Below, piece after piece: positions 48,503 through 57,499 of a DNA stretch of 64,000 bases. The first letter of the stretch is position 1. Every line of letters starts with the position of its first letter. Under the pieces are notes generated by a model. That model had not been told where the DNA came from and made no database searches. It saw only the letters and a list, made by a program, of their open reading frames with translations. Location of the stretch: the NCBI RefSeq assembly GCF_000196675.2, contig NC_015312.1, positions 3,658,001 to 3,722,000 of the forward strand. Reading direction: 5' to 3'. The stretch is from Pseudonocardia benzenivorans CB1190 (GTDB lineage Bacteria; Actinomycetota; Actinomycetes; Mycobacteriales; Pseudonocardiaceae). The position numbers and the translations under genes are program-made.

Positions 48503-49552
48503 GTGGTCTGGCAACCGAGGTTGGTGCGCCGAGTCGACGCCGCTGGCCAGCTCTCGGTGTCGCTTGGGCATGCCCTTCTTGACGACTACCTGGCGTTCGT
48601 CGCGTCGCGGGGGCGGCCGAACACGCTGCTGGCTACCGCCTACGACCTGAAGGTGTTCTTCACCGTCGTGCGCAAGGAGCCGGCGGCTGTGGTGACCGCG
48701 GACATCTTCGCGTTCATCACCGCCCAGCGGGCGCCGCGCCGTGGTGTGAAGGTGGTGCGGCTGGAGGACGGTGAGGCGGGGTTGTCGGCTCGGACGATCA
48801 AGAGGCGGCTGGCAAGCGTCTCGGGGTTGTTCGGCTATCTCATGACGCGGGACGACGTCGCGGTGGACCGCAATCCGGTGCCGTCGGGTCTTGCCGGTCG
48901 GCGGCAGGGCGCGACCCGCGGCGCGCCGCTGCTGCGGACACCGCGCACGCTGCCGAGGGTGCTGGGGCCGGACGAGGTCGACGCCGTTCTGAGGGTCTTG
49001 AACACCGACCGGGACCGGGCGATGGTCTTGGCGATGCTGCTGGGCGGGCTGCGGCGTTGCGAGGTGCTGGCGCTGCGGCTGCCGGACCTCTCGCCCGGGG
49101 AGCGGCGGGTGTTCATCGCGGAGGGCAAGGGCGGGCACCAGCGGCTGGTGCCGGTCTCCGCCCAGTTCTTCGCCGCGGTCGGGGAATACCTGGATCGGGA
49201 GCGACCGGCGGTGGATCACGACCGGCTGTTTGTGGTCCTGCGCGGTCCGACACGCGGTCGGCCGCTGACGGCGGCGGGGCTGGATGAGATCGTCCACGGC
49301 GCGCGCTGGCGCGCGGGCCTGCCGAAGCTGACGTGCCATCAGCTGCGGCACACCTGCCTGACCCGGCTGCGGGAGGCCGGGATGGCGCTGGAGGCGGTGC
49401 AGGCCCAGGCCGGGCACCGTTCGATCGAGTCGACTCGCGTCTACCTTCACCTGGCTAACGCCTGGCTGGTCCAGCAGTATCTTGACGCTGCCGCCGCCAT
49501 CGACGCGGACCTCGCCGAGCCGGGACGTCAAGCAGGGCCAGGGGAGCCTTGA
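48503..49552 (+). CDS. TnpA-like tyrosine recombinase
   Basis: 349 aa from GTG 48503 with GAGGAG 6 bases before it. An N-terminal core-binding (SAM-like) domain (LLDDYLAFVASRGRPNTLLA) is followed by the catalytic domain: Arg in LLGGLRRCEVLALRLPDL, H-x-x-R in TCHQLRHTCLTRLREAG, His in AGHRSIESTRVY with the Tyr nucleophile. All catalytic residues are present. It resembles Tn554 TnpA in size and position, ahead of the larger recombinase. Confidence 0.88.
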   Translation: MVWQPRLVRRVDAAGQLSVSLGHALLDDYLAFVASRGRPNTLLATAYDLKVFFTVVRKEPAAVVTADIFAFITAQRAPRRGVKVVRLEDGEAGLSARTIKRRLASVSGLFGYLMTRDDVAVDRNPVPSGLAGRRQGATRGAPLLRTPRTLPRVLGPDEVDAVLRVLNTDRDRAMVLAMLLGGLRRCEVLALRLPDLSPGERRVFIAEGKGGHQRLVPVSAQFFAAVGEYLDRERPAVDHDRLFVVLRGPTRGRPLTAAGLDEIVHGARWRAGLPKLTCHQLRHTCLTRLREAGMALEAVQAQAGHRSIESTRVYLHLANAWLVQQYLDAAAAIDADLAEPGRQAGPGEP

Positions 49553-51368
49553 TGCCTCGGCCGCTTCCGATGGCCCGGCCCGATCTCGTCGCGTCGTATC
49601 TGGCGCATCGGGCCGCCCAGGGCATGGGCACCGACCACAAGGTGCGGTGGGGGCGCGGGCGCTGCTGGCGAGGGTGCCCGACCTGGCGTCGTTCTCGATG
49701 TTGCCGCTGGACCAGCAGCTGGCGTTCAACCACGAGACCCACCGGTTCATCGGCTGGCTCGCGGTGACCGGGCGGCTGCGTCCGGGCGCGGACTACCTGG
49801 TCGCGCGCCGGCCTCGGCTGGGGATCATCCTGGCTCGAGTCGACCCGGAGCTGCACCTGCGGTTCATGGAGACCACGCGGATGCTGGGCTTCCGCGACCA
49901 CCTCGCGCACGGGCAGTTCAACCTGCTGGCCCATCTGGCTGCGGTGGCGGGAAAGCGGCCGGAGGATCTGGTCCAGGCCGACTGGGACGAGGGACGCCGC
50001 CTGCTGCTGGAAGCCGCCCACCGGATCCCCAACCGGGGCGCCAAGGCCCTGTCGACATCGCTGTTCAACCTGGAGGCCACGCTCTTCCACGCCGGGCTGT
50101 CCGACTCGTTGCCGCGTCGCCGCAGCCCGGACCGGGCCGACGTCCGCGAGCTGGAGTGGGCGCGGGTCCCCACCGCCATTGCGACGACGATGCGCGACTA
50201 TCTGCAGCAGATCACGACCACGCTGCGTCCAGGCACGGTGAAGAACGCGGAGTTGACCCTGCGGGAGTTCGCGCTGCTGGTCACCGCCGAGGATCCCGAG
50301 ACCCGGTGCGTCGCCAACCTGCGCCGCAAGCACATTGAGCGCTACAAGACCTGGCTGCTGGAACGCCCCGCCGCCCGCGGCGGGCCCCTGCACCGACACA
50401 CCGTCCGGGACAGGCTGAGCAAACTGCGGGGCTTCTTCCGGCGCCTCGACGAGTGGGACACCGAGGACCGCCCGGCTCGGCAGTTGGTGTTCGACAGCGA
50501 CTTCCCGATCGCCGACGAACCCCTGCCCCGGTTCCTGGACGACGCGGCCGCCGCGAAGCTGCTCGCAGCTGCCCGAAACGACCCAGACCCGTTTGCCCGC
50601 CTGGCGATCGAGATCCTGGCCCGCACCGGAATGCGCCGCTCGGAGATGCTCGGCCTGACCATCGACGCGGTCGTGCAGATCGGCTCGGCCTACTGGCTGC
50701 GCGTCCCGGTCGGCAAGATGCACACCGACCGCTACGTCCCGCTGCACCCGCAGCTCAAGGCCCTGATCGACGACTGGCTGGCCCGCCGGCCCGAGGGGTT
50801 ACGCTCCGACCTGCTGTTCACCGACCACGGCAGGCCGGTCAACGCCTCCCGGATCGAGGCCGCCGTCCGCAACGCCGCCGACCGCGCCGGCCTGGGCCGG
50901 GTCACGCCGCACCAGCTGCGGCACACGCTGGCCACTCAAGCGATCAACCGGGGCATGTCGCTGGAGGCCATCGCGGCTTTGCTCGGCCACCGATCGCTCT
51001 CGATGACACGCGTCTATGCCCGAATCGCCAACCGAACCGTCGCAGACGAGTACTTCGCGGTCTCCGAGCGCGTCGAGGCCCTCTACGACGCGCCCAAGCA
51101 CCTGCCCGCGGATGCGGAGGGCTCAGAGATGCGCAAGCTCCGAGCCGAGGTGCACCGGCGGATGCTCGGCAACGGCTACTGCGCCCGACCAATCGAGATG
51201 GACTGCCACTTCGAGTCCATCTGCGAGTCCTGCACGTTCTTCGTCACCACCATCGAGTTCCGCCCCACCCTGGAACGCCAGCGCGACGACGCCGCCAACA
51301 AGGGACAGGTTGCTCGCAAGCAGATCTTCGACGGGCTCCTGGCCCGTCTCGACGACCACGCATCCTGA
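49552..51368 (+). pseudogene. TnpB-like tyrosine recombinase, frameshifted near its start
   Basis: About 606 residues if corrected. ATG at 49552 overlaps the TnpA stop (TGATG). The first 34 codons (PLPMARPDLVASYLAHRAAQ) are in one frame; from a run of five G at 49649-49653 the protein continues one frame back (ARALLARVPDLASFSMLPLD). One extra G would restore it. Catalytic residues are intact: TGMRRSEMLGL, HQLRHTLATQAINRGM, LGHRSLSMTRVYARI. The tail has a Cys-rich stretch (DCHFESICESCTFF). Either the gene is broken, or the G-run is a -1 frameshift site or a sequencing error. Confidence 0.75.
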
Positions 51369-51414
51369 CTGCACTAGGACGGAGGACTTGACAACGAGAC
51401 CCGCATATTAGAGG

Positions 51415-52456
51415 TGCGCCGGCCCGGCTAGTGCCCGACAACCTCAAGACCGGGGTCGATCGTCCGGATCTCTACGACCCGCTGCTCAACCGGTCCTACG
51501 GGGAGCTCGCCGAGCACTACGGGGTGCTGATCGACCCGGCCCGGTCGCGCAAGCCGCGGGACAAGGCGCGGGTGGAGCGCCCGATGCCCTATGTCCGGGA
51601 CAGCTTCTGGCGCGGCCGTGAGTTCGCCAGCCTGGCCCAGATGCAGGCCGCGGCGCTGCGCTGGTGTGTCGAGGTCGCCGGCACCCGGGCCTGCCGGCCG
51701 CTGGACGGAGCCGCGCCCGGGGCGGTGTTCGCGGCGGTCGAGCAGCCGGCGCTGCTGCCGTTGCCGCGTAGCGAGTTCGAACTCGCATCGTGGTCGCGGC
51801 CGAAGGTCGGCCCGGACATCCACGTCAAGGTCGGGAAGAAGACGCTCTACTCGGTGCCCTGGCGGCTGATCGGCGAGCACGTCGACGTCCGCGAGACCCC
51901 GACCACGGTGCAGATCTTCCACGACGGCGTGCTGGTCAAGACCCATGTCACCAAGCCGTGGGGACGACAGACCGACACGGCCGACTACCCGCCGGAGAAG
52001 ATCGCGTTCCACATGCGCACTCCAACCTGGTGTCGAGACCGCGCCGCCGAGGTCGGCGACGCTTGCACCCGGGTGGTCGACGAGTTGCTGGAGGTCAACG
52101 CGCTGTTCCGGCTGCGCGCCGCGCAGGGGGTGCTCGGGCTGGCCGACCGCTACGGGCCGGCCCGTCTGGAAGCGGCCTGCGCCCGCGCGGTCGAGGTCGG
52201 TGACCCGACCTACCGCACCGTCAAGGGCATCCTGGCCGCGGGCACCGAGGCACGGGCCGTGGTCCGCGCCTCCGGGGACGGCGGCGCCGCCGCGCACCTG
52301 CATGGACCCGAGCGCCTGTTTGCCGACCCGCCGGACGTCGTCGCGTCCCCGGCGGACGTCGTCCCCTCGACCGCCACGTCCGCGAACGTCGTCCCCCTGT
52401 CCATCGCGTCCGTCCCTGGCACCAAGAGCTCACACCCGAAGGCGCGGCAGCGGTGA
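51415..52456 (+). pseudogene. istA: IstA transposase of IS-B, 3' part
   Basis: Resumes with APARLVPDNLKTGVDRPDLY and continues through the rest of the DDE core (GVLIDPARSRKPRDKARVER includes the catalytic Glu region) to a C-terminal domain (VKVGKKTLYSVPWRLIGEHV). The stop overlaps istB by 4 bases. Cannot be translated as a full transposase while the Tn554-like unit is in place. Confidence 0.9.
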
Positions 52457-53220
52457 GCGCCGACGACGGACTGCGCGGGGCGCTGCGGGCGCTGAAGTTG
52501 TCCGGGATGCTCGACACCCTTGACGCCAGGTTGGCTCAGGCCCGCGCCGGCGAGCTCGGCCACCTGGACTTCCTCCAAGTCCTCTGCCAGGACGAGGTCG
52601 CCCGCCGCGACCAGGCCGCGTTCGCGCGCCGGCTGCGCCGGGCCCACTTCGAAGAACAGGTCACCCTGGAAGGCTTCGACTTCCACGCCAACCCGAAGCT
52701 GCCCGCCGCGCAGATCCGAGACCTGGCCGCGCTGCGCTGGCTCGACGCCGGCGAGTCGGTGATCCTCACCGGGCCGGTCGGAGTCGGCAAGACCTTCGTC
52801 GCACAGGCCCTCGGTCACCAGGCCATTCGCCACGGCGCCGACGTCCGGTTCGCTAAGACCAGCCGAGTCCTGGCCGAGCTCGCCGGCGGCCACGCCGATC
52901 ACAGCTGGGCCCGCCGGCTGCGCGAGCTCGCCCGCCCCGCCGTGCTGATCCTCGACGACTTCGGCATGCGCGAACTCACCGCCGCCCAGGCCGACGACCT
53001 CTACGAGCTGATCAACGAACGCGCCGGACGGTCGCTGGTGCTGACGTCCAACCGCTCCCCGGTCGACTGGTATCCGCTGTTCCCGAACCCGGTCGTCGCC
53101 GAGTCCTTGCTCGACGGGTTGATCAACACCAGTCACCACATCCACATGAACGGCGCCAGCTACCGACCACGCAAGCGTCCCGGCCGTGTCCCGCTGGCCG
53201 CAGAGCAAGAAGCCGGGTAG
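52453..53220 (+). CDS. istB: IstB ATPase helper of IS-B
   Basis: 255 aa. Walker A LTGPVGVGKTFVAQALGHQA; Walker B VLILDDFGMRELTAAQADDL; sensor RSLVLTSNRSPVDWYPLF; a C-terminal lysine/arginine-rich end. GTG at 52453 overlaps the istA stop (GTGA). Intact. It differs clearly in sequence from the IstB of IS-A, so the two IS21 elements are not copies of each other. Confidence 0.92.
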   Translation: MSADDGLRGALRALKLSGMLDTLDARLAQARAGELGHLDFLQVLCQDEVARRDQAAFARRLRRAHFEEQVTLEGFDFHANPKLPAAQIRDLAALRWLDAGESVILTGPVGVGKTFVAQALGHQAIRHGADVRFAKTSRVLAELAGGHADHSWARRLRELARPAVLILDDFGMRELTAAQADDLYELINERAGRSLVLTSNRSPVDWYPLFPNPVVAESLLDGLINTSHHIHMNGASYRPRKRPGRVPLAAEQEAG

Positions 53221-53292
53221 AACACAACCACGGACCAGACCGCCTAGGGAATAACTTGATCACCGCCCTAGGGAATTGCCTGATCGTCCACA

Positions 53293-53299
53293 TCCACGA
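53293..53299. repeat. Target-site duplication of inner IS21 element, right
   Basis: TCCACGA, matching 47605-47611. Confirms the extent of the inner element. Confidence 0.85.
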
Positions 53300-54017
53300 T
53301 GCCCTTGGACTCCGGATCGGCTCCATGGCAGAAGTCTGGGCGGAACCGGTAGTGGCTGGCGAAGCGCACGTAGTCCGGCGTCGGAACGACATGGTCGGCG
53401 ACCACGGCGGCTTTCAGGCAGCCCATCCGGTCGGCGAGCACGACCTTGGGGACCCCGCCGAGGGTCTCGAAGCACTCGGCGAGCATGGTCAGGGTCGTCT
53501 CGGCGCGTTCGTCGGTGGCGAAGCGGACGAACCGCACCCGCGACCAGGCCAGCACCGCGCAGAACACGTGTAGCCCGGCGAGCACGCCCCAGTCGATGAC
53601 CAGGTGCTCGCCCGGGGACCACACCGCCGGACGGCGGCCGCGGTGATGATCGCGGCGCCAGTCGGCCTTTACCGTCGCGACCAGGCGGCGGAAGTTGCGT
53701 GCCGAGCCCTCGTAGCCGGCCGCGCGGGCTTCGGGCAGCAGCCGCTTCGCCGAGATCCTGCCCTGGGTCTTCCCGACCCGGGCCGCGACCAGCTCGGCGA
53801 CCGACTCGTAGTTCCGGGGCCGTGGCTTGCGTTGCGGCGCAACACCTCCTCCCTCATGGCGTTCGATGACCCGGCGCACCGTCTTCGGGGTCGTGGCGCA
53901 GATCGCGGCCGCGCCGCGATAACTGCCCACCTCCCGATAGGCCGAAATGATGTCCATCCGTTCCCTCGCAGACTTCAATGGGAGACCCCTGGGCGGTGCG
54001 GTGGCTGGCTTCGACAA
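53300..54017 (-). pseudogene. istA: IstA transposase of IS-A, 5' part
   Basis: N-terminal portion: MDIISAYREVGSYRGAAAIC then TTPKTVRRVIERHEG (helix-turn-helix), LVIDWGVLAGLHVFCAVLAW (DDE core) and DFCHGADPESKGIV at the break. Translation would start at a TTG at 54017 or the ATG at 53957. The remainder lies at 46731-47611. As it stands it ends in IS-B sequence after about 240 residues. Confidence 0.88.
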
Positions 54018-54059
54018 CCGCCACCGTCACCGCCCAGGGCCTCACCGCCCGGTACGACA

Positions 54060-54160
54060 CGACGAGGGACCGGGGACTTCTAACTGGCCACCAGCGAGGA
54101 CCTCACACGGCCACCCGCGAGGACCTGCACCTGGCCACCAGCGGGGACTTTTTCATGGCC
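54060..54160. repeat. Subterminal repeats, IS-A right end
   Basis: Four units of TGGCCA-or-TGGCC followed after 8-10 bases by AGTCCCC or GGTCCTC (reverse orientation), spaced about 24-28 bases. They match the units of the left end. Confidence 0.6.
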
Positions 54161-54167
54161 ACGGACA

Positions 54168-54172
54168 AGCGC
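54168..54172. repeat. Target-site duplication of outer IS21 element, right
   Basis: AGCGC, identical to 45888-45892. Confidence 0.75.
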
Positions 54173-54620
54173 ACGGTCCCTCATCGTGCCGAACCCGACC
54201 CGGTGGGCGTCGAGGCAAATCGGCGATGAGGGGAAAGTTCTCGTCCACTACCCCGTCCGCGGCGCCGGTCTCGTGGAGCGCGCTCCTGTGCCGCAGCGCG
54301 CTGACGGTGACGGTCTCCATGACGCTGCTGTGGCCTATTTGCCGTCTGCGAGGTCGTCCTGATGGAGACCTCGTGCAACCGGGTGCGCCAACTACCCCTG
54401 GCAAGCTGGCGCCGCCCGCACGACGAGCCGCTGGGCAGGGTCGTTCGACGAATCGCTCGACGAGAAATCGGGACGATCGATCCCGCTGTGGATCGGCACG
54501 GACCGATGGGTCGCGACGTGCCGAAGAGCTACGTCGACGGACGGCAGTGGGGGCCGGGACGGTTGCAGCCGCTCTGCGTCAAGGCCGAGGAGGGCCGCGT
54601 CGTCCAACGGTCGCGCGACA
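54173..54620. other. Gap between IS nest and MscS gene
   Basis: About 450 bases that were originally upstream of the DUF6197-like gene. Open frames are present on both strands, but none is recognised. No supported feature. Confidence 0.4.
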
Positions 54621-55742
54621 TCATGGCGAGCGCGAGGCCGCGGAAATGCCGTCGTCGCGCCCCTGAGCCGTCGCCCGAGGGGCAGTCGCGGTGTCTGATC
54701 CTTCGACAGGCTGGACGAGGCCGTCCAGCCGCCGCGGCAGGGCTTCCGGATGCTCAACCGACATGAAGGCGATCAGCTCCTCCCGGATCTCGCAGCGCAG
54801 CTCCCACGAGGTCGGCCCGTCCGCCGCCGAGGCCAGCACGCGGACCACCATCGTCGTTTGAGTGGAGTCCACGACCTGGAACGCCCAGTCGCGTCGATCC
54901 CACAACGACGACCGCTCTACGATCCGGCGCGCTTCGGCCCGCAGCTGCGCCACCGGCGCCCGGTAGTCCACGTGCAGCAGTACGGTTCCGAGGACGCGCG
55001 ACTCGTCACGAGTCCAGTTCTCGAACGGCGTGCTGATGAAATATCCGGTCGGCAGCATCAGCCGGCGTTCGTCCCAGAGCCGCACCGCGACGTGGGTCAG
55101 CGTGAGTTCCTCGACCCGGCCCCACTCCTGCTCGACCACCACGGCGTCGCCAAGCCGCAGCTGATTGGTGAGCGCGAGCTGCAGGCCTGCCACGACGTTG
55201 CGCAGCGTCGTCTGAGCGGCGAGCCCCGCGATGGCGCCTGCAACACCGGCGGATGCCAGCAGGGACGCCCCGAGCGCGCGCAGCGGCGTGAACGTCATGA
55301 ACATCGCACCCAACGCCAGCGCGATGAGCAGCGCCGACACCAGTCTGCGCAGTACGTCGATCTGGGTGCGAGCTCGCCGTGTGCGGCGGTTGTCCGCCAC
55401 GTCCACCCGCAGTCTCAGGAACGCCGCGTCCTCAACGACGTGAAGCACGCCGACCGCAAGCCAGGTAGTGGCGCCGATCAGGGCGAGCAGCAGGGCGTGA
55501 TGGAGCACGTCGCCGATCCCGCCGATCCCGTCGACCTCTGTCACCGCGCTGTCAATTGCCACCACGAGTAATACGGACATCCACGCCCGATGGCAACGCC
55601 GGTAGACCATGCCGAGTAACCGGTAGTGCCGCCGTCGGCTCATCCGGCGGACCGCCCACCCGCTCAACCATCCGAGCAGAAGCGCGGCGCCGGCCCAGCC
55701 CACAATCGACCCGGCCAGATGTAGAGCAGCGTCACGCGACAT
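54621..55742 (-). CDS. MscS-family mechanosensitive channel
   Basis: 373 aa. Four to five N-terminal hydrophobic segments; the pore helix region ASLLASAGVAGAIAGLAAQT then TLRNVVAGLQLALTNQLRLG is the MscS signature, followed by the beta domain (GDAVVVEQEWGRVEELTLTH, LMLPTGYFISTPFENWTRDE) and a C-terminal alpha/beta cytoplasmic part. Releases solutes on hypo-osmotic shock. Shares its strand with the neighbouring stress genes. Confidence 0.92.
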   Translation of the reverse strand: MSRDAALHLAGSIVGWAGAALLLGWLSGWAVRRMSRRRHYRLLGMVYRRCHRAWMSVLLVVAIDSAVTEVDGIGGIGDVLHHALLLALIGATTWLAVGVLHVVEDAAFLRLRVDVADNRRTRRARTQIDVLRRLVSALLIALALGAMFMTFTPLRALGASLLASAGVAGAIAGLAAQTTLRNVVAGLQLALTNQLRLGDAVVVEQEWGRVEELTLTHVAVRLWDERRLMLPTGYFISTPFENWTRDESRVLGTVLLHVDYRAPVAQLRAEARRIVERSSLWDRRDWAFQVVDSTQTTMVVRVLASAADGPTSWELRCEIREELIAFMSVEHPEALPRRLDGLVQPVEGSDTATAPRATAQGRDDGISAASRSP

Positions 55743-55905
55743 CGACCAGCCTCTTCCCGCTCGGGCGGGCTTCTCCTTCGAGCGCGGGCACAGTGTTCGA
55801 TCGGGGGCACGGCGCCCGCCTCAGCCCGTGGGCGTGATTCGCCCGAGGCTGAACCGGCCTGGTGGACCCGGGGACCGAGGCACACCGATCGGGGATCCTC
55901 GGAAC
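55743..55905. other. Short gap between MscS and small acidic protein
   Basis: 163 bases between divergent starts, so promoters for both are expected here. No clear elements seen. Confidence 0.35.
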
Positions 55906-56082
55906 ATGGGTGCGGAAGATCCTCCTGAGGACGTGGCCGAGCAGCGCCTCCCGGTCGTCACGGATCGCGATGACGACGAGTTCGCCGTCGGTCGGCCGAC
56001 CGAACCACCACTGGAGGCCGACCCCGCCGACGTGGCCGAGCAGCAGCTCACGGTGCCTGTAGACGAACCTGACCCGACATGA
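55906..56082 (+). CDS. Small acidic repeat protein
   Basis: 58 aa, strongly acidic, with two copies of an ADVAEQ-type motif: EDPPEDVAEQRLPV and EADPADVAEQQLTVPV. Short acidic proteins with repeated E-AD-LEQ elements are frequent and unassigned in actinobacteria. ATG at 55906; ribosome-binding site weak. The longer form from an ATG 78 bases upstream is less likely. Confidence 0.5.
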   Translation: MGAEDPPEDVAEQRLPVVTDRDDDEFAVGRPTEPPLEADPADVAEQQLTVPVDEPDPT

Positions 56083-56252
56083 CGATCCGCGAGGTGGGTC
56101 CGGTGATCGGCAAGGCCGACGGTCATCCCTGAGGTCCATGACGGACCGCACCGCACACAGTTCCGGGGCGCCGCGCGCGTCGTGCAGGTTGTGGCGGCCC
56201 CGATGTTCGCGCAGCGACGGCAGGCCCTGACGCTCGTCTCCGATCGGCGGCG

Positions 56253-56792
56253 TCAGGCGGCCATCGGCACCAGCAGGGTCACCTCGCCGGCCTGTCGGAA
56301 CCGGAACGTCACCGGGGTGTCCAGCCCGGCCCGCAGGACCGTGTTGGTGACGAGGACGACCCGAACCGAGCCGACGATCAGGGGGCTCGCCGGCTGCGCC
56401 GGATCAGGACCGCAGACGAGGTTCCTGTCGGGCGGGATCTGTGTGGTGCCAACCATCTGCGCGGGGTCGGCATACGGGCTCGTGACCGCGACCAGCTCAT
56501 CCGCGTGGCTCCCGTGATTGATGATGACGGCCAGCACCGCAACGGCTGACCGTACCGGGTAGCGGCCGGTCGGGTCGGCAGGATATGGGAACTTGACGTC
56601 GCGTAGGGCGATTCCTGGTCCCACATCGCCGGAGGCTCCGGACACCGCCGATTGCTGTTCGGACGTCTGGGCGAGCTGGCCCGCGCCGCAGCCTGTGAGC
56701 GACCCCGTCATGACGAGGCAGCTGAGGCAGACAAGGAGTTGCCGCGACCATGACCCGAACCGCCTTACCCCGCTCCGTCCCACCCACCTCAT
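56253..56792 (-). CDS. LpqE-like lipoprotein
   Basis: 179 aa. A signal peptide ends in a lipobox (CLVMTGSLTGC, Cys near residue 35), followed by GAGQLAQTSEQQSAVSGASG, like mycobacterial LpqE. The middle resembles the PCu(A)C copper-chaperone fold (VAVLAVIINHGSHADELVAV), but the Met/His copper ligands of that family are not apparent. It would sit on the outer face of the membrane. Function unknown; possibly metal or redox-related. Confidence 0.75.
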   Translation of the reverse strand: MRWVGRSGVRRFGSWSRQLLVCLSCLVMTGSLTGCGAGQLAQTSEQQSAVSGASGDVGPGIALRDVKFPYPADPTGRYPVRSAVAVLAVIINHGSHADELVAVTSPYADPAQMVGTTQIPPDRNLVCGPDPAQPASPLIVGSVRVVLVTNTVLRAGLDTPVTFRFRQAGEVTLLVPMAA

Positions 56793-57499
56793 CGACTATC
56801 CGGTTGGATTCGATTGCTACTGGTCCGCCGATGGCGCCGAGGCGCATGCTGCGCGTGACGCTGCGACCCCGGGGCGCAGCAGCCTCCCGGAGGATGCTCG
56901 TTGAACGCGCCCACGCCTCGATCACGGCGGTCAGCAAGAGAATCCTTGGCTGGAGCCACACCACCAGCACTGTCCCGGTCGAGGCGGCCAGCCGCCTCAA
57001 GAGCACATCCGCGGGTGATGTGTCCCTCAGTCATGAGTGCTCCTCAACGGCATAAGCCGGCGCAGGGTCGCCGGGCTCACCGCTACGCTCGCAGTTTCCC
57101 AGACACCGGGAACCGATACGGCGTGCGCACAACCGGCGTGCCGAATCGCCCCAGGAAGCCCACGCAGCCGCGGCGAGGAACCGCGACATGGGCGTGAGTA
57201 GACGCCGGCAACGACGCAGCGCGATGACACTGCTCGACGGGAAGGTCAACGATGTCCTGGCTCTGCACATCTCGTCGGCCGCGGCGACGGCGCTCATGGC
57301 AACCAAGAGCCAGGAGCTCGCACAGCAACTGTGGGGTTCGCCGACCGCTCGATCCCTCGCGCATATGCAGTTGTGGGCGCTCCGACTATCTCCAGGGTGT
57401 GAGCGTCCAGCATTCCAGGCAGAGCAGCGGGCATGGTCGGGATAGCGTGCCCGACCATACGCGATCGTTCGAATAGTGCGGGCGCCTGAACGATCCGCA
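56793..57499. other. Gap with a possible small gene
   Basis: About 700 bases between two minus-strand genes. Only a weak plus-strand candidate at 57224-57445 (listed) is plausible. Nothing else recognised. Confidence 0.4.
57224..57445 (+). CDS. Hypothetical small protein
   Basis: 73 aa from ATG 57224. Third-position G+C bias and composition look like coding (KVNDVLALHISSAAATALMA, QELAQQLWGSPTARSLAHMQ). No domain recognised, no good ribosome-binding site. The gene would be alone on the plus strand here. May be chance. Confidence 0.3.
   Translation: MTLLDGKVNDVLALHISSAAATALMATKSQELAQQLWGSPTARSLAHMQLWALRLSPGCERPAFQAEQRAWSG

Larger units (their letters stand above)
48429..51414 (+). mobile_element. 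Tn554-like unit with two tyrosine recombinases
   Basis: About 2,986 bases inserted in istA of IS-B without an obvious target duplication (two G bases are ambiguous at the join). Short inverted ends: TTATGCGGGTGTCG at the left, reversed TAATATGCGGGTCTCG at the right. It holds tnpA-like and tnpB-like recombinase genes in the same order and sizes as Tn554; no tnpC or cargo is present, and only 46 bases follow tnpB. Tn554-type transposition is by tyrosine recombination, often site-selective. Confidence 0.8.
47612..53292 (+). mobile_element. Inner IS21-family element (IS-B), interrupted
   Basis: 5,681 bases; 2,695 without the Tn554-like insert. Terminal inverted repeats: TGTCGGCGATCATGAAATTC at 47612 against reversed TGTGGACGATCAGGCAATTC at 53292, about 19 of 23 matching. 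It carries istA (split) and istB on the plus strand, opposite to IS-A. Three subterminal copies of GCGATCA-NN-AATTCCC on the left and two on the right are the IS21 hallmark. Bounded by TCCACGA duplications. Confidence 0.92.
45893..54167 (-). mobile_element. Outer IS21-family element (IS-A), interrupted
   Basis: Total 8,275 bases; 2,587 bases without the inner insert and its duplication. Ends read TGTCAACGGCCAG at 45893 and, reversed, TGTCCGTGGCCATG at 54167; both share TGTC, GGCCA and GTCCCC at equal spacing. The outer edge carries multiple subterminal copies of a GGTGGCCAG-N-GTCC-type repeat, two on the left and four on the right, as expected for IS21 transposase binding sites. It contains istA (split) and istB on the minus strand, with the AGCGC duplication outside. 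Confidence 0.88.

Noticed and set aside
54173..54620. Possible CBS-domain or stress-protein fragment on the minus strand
   Set aside because: Short frames look vaguely protein-like but lack any motif that can be aligned with confidence.
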